Both the position numbers and the translations under genes were made by a program. The notes under the pieces were generated by a model that worked only from the letters and a program-made list of their open reading frames with translations, was not told the origin of the DNA and ran no database searches. Of a stretch of 64,000 nucleotides of DNA, positions 26,590-35,994 are shown one piece after another. The stretch lies in contig NZ_JAGTAS010000058.1 of NCBI RefSeq assembly GCF_025685425.1, positions 248,001-312,000 on the forward strand, written 5' to 3'. Numbering within the stretch: position 1 is the stretch's first letter; the number at the start of each line of letters is the position of its first letter. The DNA is from Terriglobus albidus (lineage in GTDB: Bacteria; Acidobacteriota; Terriglobia; Terriglobales; Acidobacteriaceae).

Positions 26590-28914
26590 TCAATAGAGCA
26601 TTTTCCCTGTAGGTGTAGCGTAGGGTTTCTCCGCGGATGGCTCGGCGCTCATCTGTAATGTAAGCGAAGCCCCTTGCAGCATCTCCTGATGCGAGAACGT
26701 CCATTCGGAGTATGCCTTGCCATTCAACTGAACTGATTTCACGTAGAGGTTCGAAGCGGAATTATCCTTCGCCTCGATACTGAAGCGCTTCCCATTCGGC
26801 AGGTGAATCGCAACATGGGAAAACAAGGGAGAGCCGATGGTATAGCTGGGAGTTCCCGGACACCACGGATAAAAACCCATCGCGCTGAGCACATACCAGG
26901 CAGACATCTGACCGGCATCGTCATTCCCGGGAAGCCCATTCGGACCTGGTCCAAAGTCCGTCTTCAGAATCTCGCGCACCCGCTGCTGTGTCTTATATGG
27001 CGCACCGATGAAGTTATAGAGATACGCAATTCCGTGACTCGGCTCATTTCCCTGGTTATAAAGCTTTCTGTCGAAGAGGCCATCCAGCTTTGCGATCATC
27101 GCTTCGTGTCCCCCCAGAGCCTTGCTCAGGCCCTCGATATCATGAGGGACAAAGAAGGTGTACTGCCAGGGTAGCGCCTCCGTAATATAGGTGGCCGGCT
27201 TATCCGGGGCGAATGGAGTTACCCAGCTGCCATCCTCATGTCGTCCACGGACGAATCTGGTTTCGGGGTCAAGAACGTTCTTCCAATTGGCCGAGCGCTT
27301 GAACAGACGATCGGCATCTTCTTTATGCCCCAGGGCTGCGGCAAACTGCGCGACGACATAGTCATCATAGGCATACTCCAACGTCCGAGAGACCTGCTCA
27401 CGTTGATGGAAGGCATCCAGGACTTCATCTTCCAGTGGAATATAACCATACTTCTTATACGAGACCAACGCCCTCCGCCCCTTCCCTTCCACGTAATCAG
27501 CATGAGGAGGTGTGATAAACGCATTCTGACGCACCAGGCGATACGCCTCCAACACATCGAAGTTCCGAATCCCCTTGGCATAAGCGTCATAGATCACAGC
27601 AACGGTGTGATCCCCGATCATCTCTGAGGTGTAGCTGTTCCACGTAGGAAAGATTGGCAGAAAGCCGCCCTGAGTCCCTTTATCGACGAGGCTCTGCACC
27701 ATCTCCCCATCGCGTTTGGGGTCGAGAATCGTAAGCAACGGATGTAGCGAACGGAAGCTATCCCACAACGAGAAGTCGTCGTAATAGTCTGTGCCCGGAC
27801 GTGTGTGGTGCAGCTTCCCTTCCTGACCGAATCCGTTATAGGTTCCGTCGGCATCGCTCACGATACGCGGGGCCAGTGAGGCATGGAACAACGCGGTATA
27901 AAACATCTTCCGCTGTTCTGCTGTGCCCCCGGCGATCTCAATGCGTCCGAGATAGTCACGCCATGCGGCCTCTGCCTGTCGGCGGATGGCCTCAAGCTCC
28001 CAGCCAGGCTCCTCGGCGTTGAGGTTCTTCTCGGCTTCCTCAAGGCTGCTAAATGAGGTTCCAACCTTTACAACAACGGTCTTCGGTGTGTTGTCAGCAA
28101 AAGTTACGAACCCTCCCAGGCGCTCACATCCGGAGCCTTGGGTATGGCCATGCGGAACCACTGTTTTCCCGCACCATGTTCCAAATTCCTGCACCTCTTC
28201 GCGGAACTTGATAACGAAATATCCGTTGAAACCCGCGGACTTTCCTGCTCCCTGATACATGCGTACTACCGGGTTGTAGCCGACAATCTCCTTCTTCTCG
28301 GGGTGCACCTCAACAAATCCCTGCCCAGGCCTAACGTTCGGCTCGACCAGCAGATTGTGTTTGCCATGTTCCGGATAGGTAATGCGCAGCATTCCTGCCC
28401 GCGTCGTTCCGGCAAGCTCAGCTTTCAGATCGTAATCATCCAGATGAACGGAGTAGTACGCCGGAGACATGATCTCCGAGGCATGCTTGTAGGAGGAACC
28501 ACGCTCTTCCGGGCTTGCCTTAATTGGCCCGACCGTCGGCATCAGGGTTGCGGTCCCATAGTCCTGTGTGCAGCTTCCGCTAAGCCAGTGGCTCCCGCGG
28601 AAGCCGGTAATCTTTGCATCCTCGTAATAGTAGGGCGAGACACACTTTGCCTCGGTACTCCGAGTCTCAGGAGTCCATCCGGTCATACCGAAAGGCACGC
28701 CCACCACAGGGTAGGTCTGGCCTTCGTTGGATGTACCGATCCTTGGATCTACCAGAGAGAGCGGATCGACCACGGCAAGTGGGCCGATCCGGGATGCCTT
28801 CTGCTGCGAAAGGAGTGGCCCCACAGCTACCGCTGTCACCATGCCCGAAAACACGCCCAAAAAACTCAATCTACACAGAACTGAGTTCGCCCGCCGGATG
28901 TAGATAGCAATCAT
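26590..28914 (-). CDS. GH92 alpha-mannosidase, C-terminus built from a repeat element
   Basis: A 774-residue exported exo-alpha-mannosidase family protein (Ca-dependent, GH92). The two-domain layout is clear. An N-terminal beta-sandwich begins DPRIGTSNEGQTYPVVGVPFGMT. An (alpha/alpha)6 barrel follows with FYTALFHASLAPRIVSD, YYDDFSLWDSFRSLHPLLT, GNEPSHGIAYLYNF and the catalytic region GLPGNDDAGQMSAWYVLSAMGFYP. The start at the ATG of MIAIYIRRANS gives a plausible signal peptide; a GTG eight codons earlier is an alternative. The last ~13 residues (EKPYATPTGKMLY) and the approach to the stop are read from repeat copy 3, so the native end has been replaced. It likely trims alpha-mannose from glycans. 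Confidence 0.88.
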   Translation of the reverse strand: MIAIYIRRANSVLCRLSFLGVFSGMVTAVAVGPLLSQQKASRIGPLAVVDPLSLVDPRIGTSNEGQTYPVVGVPFGMTGWTPETRSTEAKCVSPYYYEDAKITGFRGSHWLSGSCTQDYGTATLMPTVGPIKASPEERGSSYKHASEIMSPAYYSVHLDDYDLKAELAGTTRAGMLRITYPEHGKHNLLVEPNVRPGQGFVEVHPEKKEIVGYNPVVRMYQGAGKSAGFNGYFVIKFREEVQEFGTWCGKTVVPHGHTQGSGCERLGGFVTFADNTPKTVVVKVGTSFSSLEEAEKNLNAEEPGWELEAIRRQAEAAWRDYLGRIEIAGGTAEQRKMFYTALFHASLAPRIVSDADGTYNGFGQEGKLHHTRPGTDYYDDFSLWDSFRSLHPLLTILDPKRDGEMVQSLVDKGTQGGFLPIFPTWNSYTSEMIGDHTVAVIYDAYAKGIRNFDVLEAYRLVRQNAFITPPHADYVEGKGRRALVSYKKYGYIPLEDEVLDAFHQREQVSRTLEYAYDDYVVAQFAAALGHKEDADRLFKRSANWKNVLDPETRFVRGRHEDGSWVTPFAPDKPATYITEALPWQYTFFVPHDIEGLSKALGGHEAMIAKLDGLFDRKLYNQGNEPSHGIAYLYNFIGAPYKTQQRVREILKTDFGPGPNGLPGNDDAGQMSAWYVLSAMGFYPWCPGTPSYTIGSPLFSHVAIHLPNGKRFSIEAKDNSASNLYVKSVQLNGKAYSEWTFSHQEMLQGASLTLQMSAEPSAEKPYATPTGKMLY
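26595..26634 (+). repeat. Palindromic repeat, copy 3 (forward, left half only)
   Basis: Only the left ~40 bases of the family are present: AGAGCATTTTCCCTGTAGG and GTGTAG...TAGGG. A TA flank is at the left. The piece lies inside the 3' end of the GH92 reading frame. Confidence 0.8.
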
Positions 28915-28944
28915 TGAAACGTATGACCCTCTCACCACTGTTCT

Positions 28945-29018
28945 AGAGCATTTTCCCTGTCGTCATTGTGGAAACGCCCATAGATGCAGAAACCCTACTC
29001 TACACAGGAAAATACTCT
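28945..29018 (-). repeat. Palindromic repeat, copy 4 (reverse, internally deleted)
   Basis: A 74-bp copy with both terminal repeats (AGAGCATTTTCCCTGT; ACAGGAAAATACTCT, one base short and one changed). It lacks the inner ~35 bases that hold one arm of the central hairpin. TA flanks are on both sides (tcTAGAGC, ACTCTAtc). It sits between the GH92 start and TonB receptor 2. Confidence 0.8.
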
Positions 29019-29051
29019 ATCGTTTCCATTTACGCACAGGAACAACAAAGG

Positions 29052-29106
29052 GAGATGGATGCGAGCGATGCGAAATACAAATCGCAACCTCTGCCGCATC
29101 CATCTC
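29052..29106. terminator. 12-bp inverted repeat after TonB receptor 2
   Basis: GAGATGGATGCG (29052-29063) and CGCATCCATCTC (29095-29106) are exact reverse complements with a 31-base loop, 55 bases past the receptor stop. No T-run follows; a 3' hairpin or processing signal is as likely as a true terminator. Confidence 0.4.
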
Positions 29107-29160
29107 ATCGCACAAAGTGTGTGTGGGTTAAGAGATGTTCTATGAACATCCCGGTTGCGT

Positions 29161-32100
29161 TTAGAAGGTAAACTCCGCTCCTATACGAATGATGCGGGAC
29201 ATACCGGCGGTCTGAGACTGGTTGAACTGCCCAAAGTTTGCAGCATTCACCGGTGTCACTGTTCCCGTAACGTTAGAGACTGCCGTAGAGCTCAGAAGCG
29301 CCCGTCCCACACCGTAGTAGACCGGGTGATTGAAGACATTGCTGAAAGTTGCGTTGACATTGATGGCATAGCGACTTTCGAACTTGATGCCCTTGCTGAA
29401 GCGCATATCGAACAATGCTTCACGCGGACTGCGCGCGCCAGCCAGGGTACGAGGTGCATTTCCCAGCCGGGGATTATTGACGGAGCCGGGCACCGCAAAT
29501 GCCGCCGGATTGAGGTAGGGCGTGAAGTTGGCGTTCAGCGCGTTCTTCTTCCAGTCTTTGTTGATCAATGGAACTCCGGGAACGATGTCCGGCCGCAAAG
29601 TATAGCCATAGTTCGCGGGAAGAGCACTTGCAGTGCAGTACTTATTAGAACCGCTCGCAGTGCATCCGTTCGTCCCGGAAGGGGTCACCGAAACGAAGTA
29701 GCCTGCATTTCCCGTTCCCAGGATCACCGAGTTTGGCAAGCCGTCCGCATAGGTAGCAATACCAGCTGTCGAGATGTTGCCAATAATGTTATCCAGAAGA
29801 TGATTATGCGCGCTGAAAAAATGGCCCGAGCCGATTGGAAGATCGTATGTATAGCCGATCTTTAGACGGCTTGCCTGATCGAAGCTTGCAACCGCCCATT
29901 CGGCGTATGGATTGGTCGGGTCCTGAGGAGCTACAAATCCGAAGCCTCCACCATTCGCGCCCGTGTTGGTATCGGGAATATTGTCCAGGGTCTTTGACCA
30001 GGTATAGTTCGCCAGCGCGGAAAGGCCATGTCCAAAGCGCTGGTTAACACTGAGATATAGCCCGTTATATTCCATCGTCCCGCCGCGCGGGTAGATCTCA
30101 GGAAGGGGTTGGTTGAAGAAGTTCTGGTATGGATTGAGGAGCTGAAGATTGCTTTCGTTGACCAGCGCTCCATTCTGCATAATGCCGTACTTATTCGGCG
30201 CCGTAGCTCCCAGGTTCTGACGCGTCTGGATTGCGTTGACGAGTGTGTTCAAGCCGGGGACATTGAGTGCGTTCGTGAAGGGACCGATCAGATGCGTCCC
30301 TTTCGAGCCGTTGTAGGTAGCCTGCACGACCGTGCGTACCGCCGGTTGATACTGCACCGTGAACGACCAGGTCTGTGTATAAGGAACGGCATTGCTCTGA
30401 TTCACGAACACTGGCGCTAGCCCCGTGGAGTACAGAATGGGTCCACGATTGCCGGCCAGGGCAGTATAGGCAGAGGTGAGAGGCCCCACTGGGTTGGTGA
30501 TGTAATTCACCGTTGAGTTCGGCCTCACGCCTCCGCTCTGACCTCCGACCTGCTGTGAAGTTACGTTGAAGTTGGGATCCGGAGTATTTTCGTATCCTGT
30601 CAGCGGCAGCCGCTGCAGTGTGTATGCAGCACGTATCGACGTCTTCGGCGTGGGGGCATATACGAAACCGACACGGGGCTCGATTCCCTTGTAATTGATC
30701 GGCCAGAGCGACTGGGGGTTTCCGCATGCTCCTGAGAAGCAGAACGCTGAGGTTGTCGGAAGCAGGCCGTTGAGATTTCCTGGACTGGCAAGGTTGATAT
30801 ACGCCTGATTGTTGAACTTCTCCATACGAGGAGTCTCAAGCTCATAGCGGACACCGGCATCGATCGTGAGGTTTGGCGTAATACGCCATTTGTCCTGAAT
30901 GTAGCCGGCGTAGTAGCGCCAGCGGTAATAGCCGGGCACCGCAACCGGCGTATTGGAAAACGACGCGATACTTCCGAGAATAAAGCTGGCCAGAGGCGCG
31001 CCACCGGTCGAACCGTTGTTGGTGCTGTTGGCCGTAAAGGAATACCGTCCTCCCGTGGCCCCGCCCAGATCGTACTGGCTCGACTGCAGCCAGCGGATAT
31101 CTGCACCGAACTCCACTACATGGCGGCCGTGGGTCCAGGTAATGTCATCTCCCGCGATAAAGTTCTGGTCCACCTGAATTGCCGCATTGGAGAGCCCCAT
31201 CTGCATGGTGTATCCAACACCGTTGGCGTTCAGGTTGCCAAGACTTGGGAAACCATACCCGAAGGATGCGGGAGTAAGACCATACGCTCCCGCGTAGTCT
31301 TTGGAACGCGTGCTGGGCGGAGCCAGACGCTGCTGATTGACGCGCATGAACGAGTAATGGAAGCTGTTGGCGATATTGTTCGTAAAGACGTGTGAGTATC
31401 CCAATGCGATGTCGTGCGTATTGGCTAAGTCCGTCGGAACAATCGTCAGCGGATTTGAAGGATCCACGGCAAAGAACCGTGCCGCATTTACCGGAATCAC
31501 CGTGTAACGGACAAACAGCTGATCGATATCGTTGAAATGATGATCGATGCGGAAGGAATACCGATTGTCTTTATTGATCACACCGCGCTTGTACGTCGCA
31601 TTGGTTCCATCGTTCTGGGAAGTCGCCTGGGCGTTATCAAATTTGATGTATGGCCCGGGATTGCTGGGAGTAGGAAACTGCGACAGTACGAACTGCGCCA
31701 ACTGATTCTTTGACAACTGCGCAGAGACGTCATCATTCGGAACCGCACGGATTTGCGATGTATCATACGGTCCGTTCGGGAAGCCATTGGTGTCGACCGT
31801 GGACTGATAGTTGATCGCTCCTATTCGCGGAGCTGCGAGCGCCGCTGCATATCCTTGGCTCTTCAAGATGCTCTGATTCACCAACGCCAGAGAGTTGTGA
31901 AGCTTTCCGGAAAGTTCATCCGGAGTGGGGAAGATGCCCCGGAAACCGAACGAGTTCTGCATGCGGGCAGGCTCAATACCTACAAAGAAGAAAGACTTAT
32001 CCTTGTGCGGATAGATCTTGGGAATCCAGATCGGGCCACCGACATAGAAGCCATAGTAGTTCTCACGGAGTGCGCTTGGCGCGGTATTACCGTCAGGAAA

Positions 32101-33006
32101 GGCGTTGAAATAAGGATCGGTGTGCCGCCACGAAATTGCTCCGTGATAGCTGCTGGTGCCGGGCGCGCTGCTCTGCACGATGACACCGCCACCAGTCCTG
32201 CCATACTTCGCGGACAGCCCCGTAACGATGACGGTCGCTTCCTGTACCTGACGGCCGGAGAGATTAACACCCGTACGCGCAAGGCTTGCCTGTGTCACGT
32301 CAGATCCGTCCACGACGATGGAGCTTGTGCCTGGAGGGGCTCCGCCAATCACGATTCCAGCACCGGGCGTGACATAGCTCGTGAAGGCGCCTGGATTCTC
32401 GGTGGCAATACCGCCCGGCTGAAGGGGATCGCCCTCTACGCCTGGCACCAGCAACGCCGCCCCCAGTGAGCTGCGTTCGGGATACGGCAGATTCAGTACG
32501 AGTGCGTTGTCGACCGTGGTGGCGACATCGGTGTCAGTCTTGCTGATCAGTTCCGCGTCAGAATTGACCGTGACCGTCTCGGTGGTCGATCCCAATGTCA
32601 AGATGACATCAATTGGCGCCGTTCCCACACCCGAGACATTGACCGCCTTGACGGCCGTCTTCTCAAATCCTTCTTTCGCTATGACGACCGTATAAGACCC
32701 CGGGTTGAGTGACTGAATCTGGAAAAGACCCGCGTTGTTAGTGGTCGTCGCCTGCGATACCTTAGTCGCATCGCTAATAACCTCGATCCTCGCCCCGGGG
32801 ATCAGATCGCCTTGACTGTCGCGGATAGTACCGCTGATAGAACCCTGTCCAGTCTGCGCAAAGGCAGTGGTCGCAGATACCAGCGTTACGGCCAGTGCGG
32901 AAGAAACCACGCCTGGAAAAGAAAGTGCGAGAGAAAAGAACGGGCGCATCCAAATCCTGTGTAGCAGTTGGCGGTCCTTGATCTCTTTTTTGTTGATAAC
33001 TTGCAT
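29161..33006 (-). CDS. TonB-dependent receptor, Oar-like (receptor 2)
   Basis: The largest receptor here, 1281 residues. A signal peptide ending AFAQ is followed by a CarboxypepD_reg-like domain (GSISGTIRDSQGDLIPGARIEV, about 55-140) and a plug (VDNALVLNLPYPERSSLG; IVVDGSDVTQASL). The very long barrel ends RIGAEFTF, the aromatic terminus expected for outer-membrane assembly. GGGAGG precedes the ATG at good spacing. It is adjacent to GH92 and GH29 genes (same strand, downstream) and to a hybrid IclR/sugar-binding regulator upstream, so it probably imports products of a mannose- and fucose-bearing glycan. Ligand not readable. Confidence 0.9.
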   Translation of the reverse strand: MQVINKKEIKDRQLLHRIWMRPFFSLALSFPGVVSSALAVTLVSATTAFAQTGQGSISGTIRDSQGDLIPGARIEVISDATKVSQATTTNNAGLFQIQSLNPGSYTVVIAKEGFEKTAVKAVNVSGVGTAPIDVILTLGSTTETVTVNSDAELISKTDTDVATTVDNALVLNLPYPERSSLGAALLVPGVEGDPLQPGGIATENPGAFTSYVTPGAGIVIGGAPPGTSSIVVDGSDVTQASLARTGVNLSGRQVQEATVIVTGLSAKYGRTGGGVIVQSSAPGTSSYHGAISWRHTDPYFNAFPDGNTAPSALRENYYGFYVGGPIWIPKIYPHKDKSFFFVGIEPARMQNSFGFRGIFPTPDELSGKLHNSLALVNQSILKSQGYAAALAAPRIGAINYQSTVDTNGFPNGPYDTSQIRAVPNDDVSAQLSKNQLAQFVLSQFPTPSNPGPYIKFDNAQATSQNDGTNATYKRGVINKDNRYSFRIDHHFNDIDQLFVRYTVIPVNAARFFAVDPSNPLTIVPTDLANTHDIALGYSHVFTNNIANSFHYSFMRVNQQRLAPPSTRSKDYAGAYGLTPASFGYGFPSLGNLNANGVGYTMQMGLSNAAIQVDQNFIAGDDITWTHGRHVVEFGADIRWLQSSQYDLGGATGGRYSFTANSTNNGSTGGAPLASFILGSIASFSNTPVAVPGYYRWRYYAGYIQDKWRITPNLTIDAGVRYELETPRMEKFNNQAYINLASPGNLNGLLPTTSAFCFSGACGNPQSLWPINYKGIEPRVGFVYAPTPKTSIRAAYTLQRLPLTGYENTPDPNFNVTSQQVGGQSGGVRPNSTVNYITNPVGPLTSAYTALAGNRGPILYSTGLAPVFVNQSNAVPYTQTWSFTVQYQPAVRTVVQATYNGSKGTHLIGPFTNALNVPGLNTLVNAIQTRQNLGATAPNKYGIMQNGALVNESNLQLLNPYQNFFNQPLPEIYPRGGTMEYNGLYLSVNQRFGHGLSALANYTWSKTLDNIPDTNTGANGGGFGFVAPQDPTNPYAEWAVASFDQASRLKIGYTYDLPIGSGHFFSAHNHLLDNIIGNISTAGIATYADGLPNSVILGTGNAGYFVSVTPSGTNGCTASGSNKYCTASALPANYGYTLRPDIVPGVPLINKDWKKNALNANFTPYLNPAAFAVPGSVNNPRLGNAPRTLAGARSPREALFDMRFSKGIKFESRYAINVNATFSNVFNHPVYYGVGRALLSSTAVSNVTGTVTPVNAANFGQFNQSQTAGMSRIIRIGAEFTF

Positions 33007-33329
33007 GCAGCCTCCCGGGAAACGTACTCATTGCCGGCCCAGCCATCTCGTTGGGGGATCAGAATGGCTGATGTACCAGGTCGATCTGCGTTGTAAGTGT
33101 TGGCCTGAAACCGTGTCAACGGAGCTCTCGTGACTTTGAATCTCATTCCCGGTTGTTTTGCATTGTGAAATGCATTTCCAGTCAATGCCAGACACAGGCA
33201 GCGGCCAATTTCCGGGAGATCTTGCTTTTCTTCGGGAATGAATGCTGGTTTCTCTCACGGACAGTTCCCAGAGGGGACCGTCCACAATTGCACAACATGT
33301 CTCGCAGGTCGAGACGAACTGAGAGGCTT
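33007..33329. other. Intergenic region between TonB receptor 2 and hybrid regulator
   Basis: No gene is visible in these 323 bases. It must hold the receptor promoter. The only strong structure is the palindrome at 33167-33178, about 160 bases upstream of the receptor start. Confidence 0.6.
33167..33178. promoter_or_regulatory. KdgR-like palindrome GAAATGCATTTC upstream of TonB receptor 2
   Basis: A perfect 12-bp palindrome resembling IclR/KdgR boxes (GAAA...TTTC). A 10-of-12 match, GAAACTCATTTC, lies at 34562-34573 upstream of the hybrid IclR-type regulator. Two matching sites flanking the one regulator support, but do not prove, that it binds here. Confidence 0.45.
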
Positions 33330-34523
33330 TCAGACCCGATTGGGCCGGACTTTCATCCAGCTGTCGTTCGGATAAATCTTGTCTACGTTCTGCGGTGTGA
33401 TGAGTTCATGCGGCACAAAGACGGCTGGGGCCACGGGTTTGTGCTTCAAAACATCCAGCGCCAACTGGATGATTCGTTCCCCGTACATCTCCGGGAAGTA
33501 GGCGACAGAACAGACCAGCCGTGTTGAGGAACGCCGCATCTCCTCACGAGCAGCGACGCTGCCGTCCTGCCCAGCAATGGCGCATGCACGCTCAAGGCCC
33601 ACCTCACGGAACGCCTGCAACGCCGCCAGAGCCGTGGAGTCGTTAACCGCGCCCACCAGCGCACGCTCTGGTTTTCTGCGACGGATGTGACGACGGACGA
33701 TATCGAGGGTGGCCTCAAACTGCCCGCCCTTGGTGTCATAGTGATGCGTCGGAACGGTGCGAGCGTACTGCCCCACCTCATTGATGCCGTCCAGAACGCC
33801 GGTCAGTCTCGCATTCAGAAGAGGGCCGGCGGCATCGACGCCAAGCAGAATGATCTGCTCAGGACCATTCTTCCAGTTCTTCTCGGCCCATCGCGCGAGA
33901 TGCCGTCCGGCCATCCGTCCGGCCTTGTAGTTGTCCGCGCCGTAGTAGATGGCGCCAGGATGTGGAATATCCAGGGCGATGAATGGAATCCGGGCATCGG
34001 AAAACTTCGCCGCGATCTGCGCGGCGACCGCCACATTGATCTGCGAGTCGACGACAAGATCGACCTTCTCATCAACAAAGGTCTCAGCATTCTGCAGCGC
34101 CACCCTTGGACTGAAACCGTTGTTCAGCACCAGCAGATCGATATTTGCCGCATTCGCAGCGACCACCAGGCTGTCGCTCACGGTGGTTGTGAATGGCAGG
34201 AGATTGCTTTGGGAGGCATAGCCAATCCGATAGCGTTTGGCGCGCGCCGTCTGAACGCAGCAGCGATATCCTTGCTTCCCCGCCCGCTCCAGCATGCGCG
34301 TCTCCACCAACGTTTCTAGTAGCCGAAACGTAGTGGCCTTATGAAGTCCAGTTCTCGCGGCGACCACCCGAAGGTCCAGCACTTCAGAGGTAGATTGAAA
34401 TGCATTGATGATCGATGCGGCACGGACAACTGCCTGAATCGTATATCCCCGCTTTGGGCCTTCCGCCGGAGTTGGTTTCAATGAATGCTTCATGTTGGGT
34501 TCTCTTCCAATGATCGTGTCCAT
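33330..34523 (-). CDS. Hybrid regulator: IclR-type HTH fused to a sugar-binding-protein domain
   Basis: A 397-residue protein joining two families. Residues ~28-90 form an IclR-like winged helix (VRAASIINAFQSTSEVLDL; ARTGLHKATTFRLLETLVETRMLE). From ~97 to ~380 the chain follows a periplasmic ribose-binding-protein fold (VVAANAANIDLLVLNNG; DVVVDSQIN-like; AGRMAGRHLARWAEKNW; GAVNDSTALAALQAFREVG; GQDGSVAAREEMRR) with no signal peptide, so it is cytoplasmic. Ordinary IclR proteins carry a GAF-like effector domain instead, and LacI proteins carry this sensor but a different HTH. It is divergent from uxuA, so a mannonate/uronate or hexose ligand is plausible. An ATG ten codons in is an alternative start. 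Confidence 0.82.
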   Translation of the reverse strand: MDTIIGREPNMKHSLKPTPAEGPKRGYTIQAVVRAASIINAFQSTSEVLDLRVVAARTGLHKATTFRLLETLVETRMLERAGKQGYRCCVQTARAKRYRIGYASQSNLLPFTTTVSDSLVVAANAANIDLLVLNNGFSPRVALQNAETFVDEKVDLVVDSQINVAVAAQIAAKFSDARIPFIALDIPHPGAIYYGADNYKAGRMAGRHLARWAEKNWKNGPEQIILLGVDAAGPLLNARLTGVLDGINEVGQYARTVPTHHYDTKGGQFEATLDIVRRHIRRRKPERALVGAVNDSTALAALQAFREVGLERACAIAGQDGSVAAREEMRRSSTRLVCSVAYFPEMYGERIIQLALDVLKHKPVAPAVFVPHELITPQNVDKIYPNDSWMKVRPNRV

Positions 34524-34561
34524 GTCGCCTGTCGCTGTGTTGGATACATTTGAGTCATAAA

Positions 34562-34573
34562 GAAACTCATTTC
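34562..34573. promoter_or_regulatory. KdgR-like half-palindrome GAAACTCATTTC between hybrid regulator and uxuA
   Basis: GAAA and TTTC arms with a 4-base centre, identical at 10 of 12 positions to the site at 33167. It lies 39 bases upstream of the regulator start, suited to autoregulation. Confidence 0.35.
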
Positions 34574-34776
34574 ATCTCACGATGCGAAACATCTCTTCTT
34601 CTCACCAAGTGAGATTCATACCAATACGGCTTGCGACGTAGGATCGTGACGCTGGTGAGGCTGACTTCGTGCTGGTTCGTAATCGTGCACAGGAAACTTA
34701 TCGCAAGACATGCTGAAAATGCAAAGAGAACAATCCTGGGGCATCGCGCCATGGATATTTCTTGGGGAAGGCAAGG

Positions 34777-35994
34777 ATGTTATTGGAGCAAACATGGCGC
34801 TGGTTCGGCCCGTCGGATCGTGTCACCCTGCGAGACGCAAGACAGGCCGGTGCGACCGGAATTGTAACGGCGCTGCATGAACTTCCAGCTGCGGTGATAT
34901 GGCCGGTAGAGCGAATTCAGTCACGTCAGGCCGAGATACGGTTGGCAGGATTGGAATGGTCCGTCGTCGAAAGTCTTGAGGTCACGGAGCGCATTAAGAT
35001 GCAGGGCCGGGGTTGGCGGGCGGACGTAGAGAACTTCACCCAGTCGATTCGGAACCTGGCTGCCTGTGGTATCCGCACCATCGCCTACAACTGGATGCCT
35101 CTCTTCAGTTGGATGAGGACGCATTTGCATGAACCGGCGCCGAACGGTGGATATACCACTCGTTTCGACGTGCTCGCCTTCGCAGCGTTCGATCTGTACC
35201 TGCTGCAACGGAAGGGCTCGGAAGATGACTGGGGTGAAGACCTCAGCCGAGCCGCATATGAATACCTTGCACGGCGCTCTCCGGAAGAAAAAGAGTTCCT
35301 GCAGCAGACGATCCTGCAGGGTCTTCCTGGAGGACACAGGTCACTCACGCTGCAAAAGACGAATGAGCTCTTGGAGGAGTACTCCGGCCTTTCCTCCGAA
35401 GATCTTCGCTCCTCCCTTCGAGAGTTCCTCATGCTGGTTTGCCCCGTAGCGGAAGAATGCGGTGTAAAGCTCTGCATCCATCCGGACGATCCGCCGCGCC
35501 CATTATTAGGTTTGCCCAGAATCGTCAGCACAGCAGATGACCTGCAATGGCTTCTGCAGCAATATCCCCATGCCTCCAATTCATTGACCTTCTGCACCGG
35601 AGCTCTGGGAGTCAGAGCCGACAACGACCTGCTCACGATGGTGCGGAGTTTCGCTCCCCGCATCGGCTTTCTCCACCTGCGCTCAACACAACGAGAGACG
35701 GTCTATCTCGAACATATCGAGACGTTTTTCGAGGCAGCCCATCTCGAAGGAGATGCCAACCTGATCGGCGTCATCATCGAGCTTGTGAAGGAAAAGCATC
35801 GTCGTGAGTTGATCGGGGATCGTTTCCATTTACCGTTCCGGGCTGACCATGGCCAGGAGCTGCTGAATGACCGCGAGCGCAATGCTGCTCCCGGATATCC
35901 CGCCATCGGACGCCTGCGAGGGCTTGCGGAGCTGCGTGGCGCTTTCACCATGGCTGAACGATTGCTTATTGATGTGGAGCAGGAATGCAGATGA
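34777..35994 (+). CDS. uxuA: Mannonate dehydratase
   Basis: A 405-residue UxuA, close to the family's ~390. It converts D-mannonate to 2-keto-3-deoxy-gluconate in the uronate isomerase pathway. Family blocks are present: EQTWRWFGPSDRVTLRDARQAGATGIVTALHELP, NWMPLFSWMRT, CIHPDDPPRPLLGLPRIVS, FCTGALGVRADNDL, FLHLRS and RADHGQELL. The conserved His, Cys and Asp metal ligands are present. The start is the ATG of MLLEQTWRW; the frame continues five codons upstream to a TTG that is not needed. It overlaps the following SDR by ten bases. The partner uronate isomerase and KDG kinase are not in this window. Confidence 0.95.
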   Translation: MLLEQTWRWFGPSDRVTLRDARQAGATGIVTALHELPAAVIWPVERIQSRQAEIRLAGLEWSVVESLEVTERIKMQGRGWRADVENFTQSIRNLAACGIRTIAYNWMPLFSWMRTHLHEPAPNGGYTTRFDVLAFAAFDLYLLQRKGSEDDWGEDLSRAAYEYLARRSPEEKEFLQQTILQGLPGGHRSLTLQKTNELLEEYSGLSSEDLRSSLREFLMLVCPVAEECGVKLCIHPDDPPRPLLGLPRIVSTADDLQWLLQQYPHASNSLTFCTGALGVRADNDLLTMVRSFAPRIGFLHLRSTQRETVYLEHIETFFEAAHLEGDANLIGVIIELVKEKHRRELIGDRFHLPFRADHGQELLNDRERNAAPGYPAIGRLRGLAELRGAFTMAERLLIDVEQECR

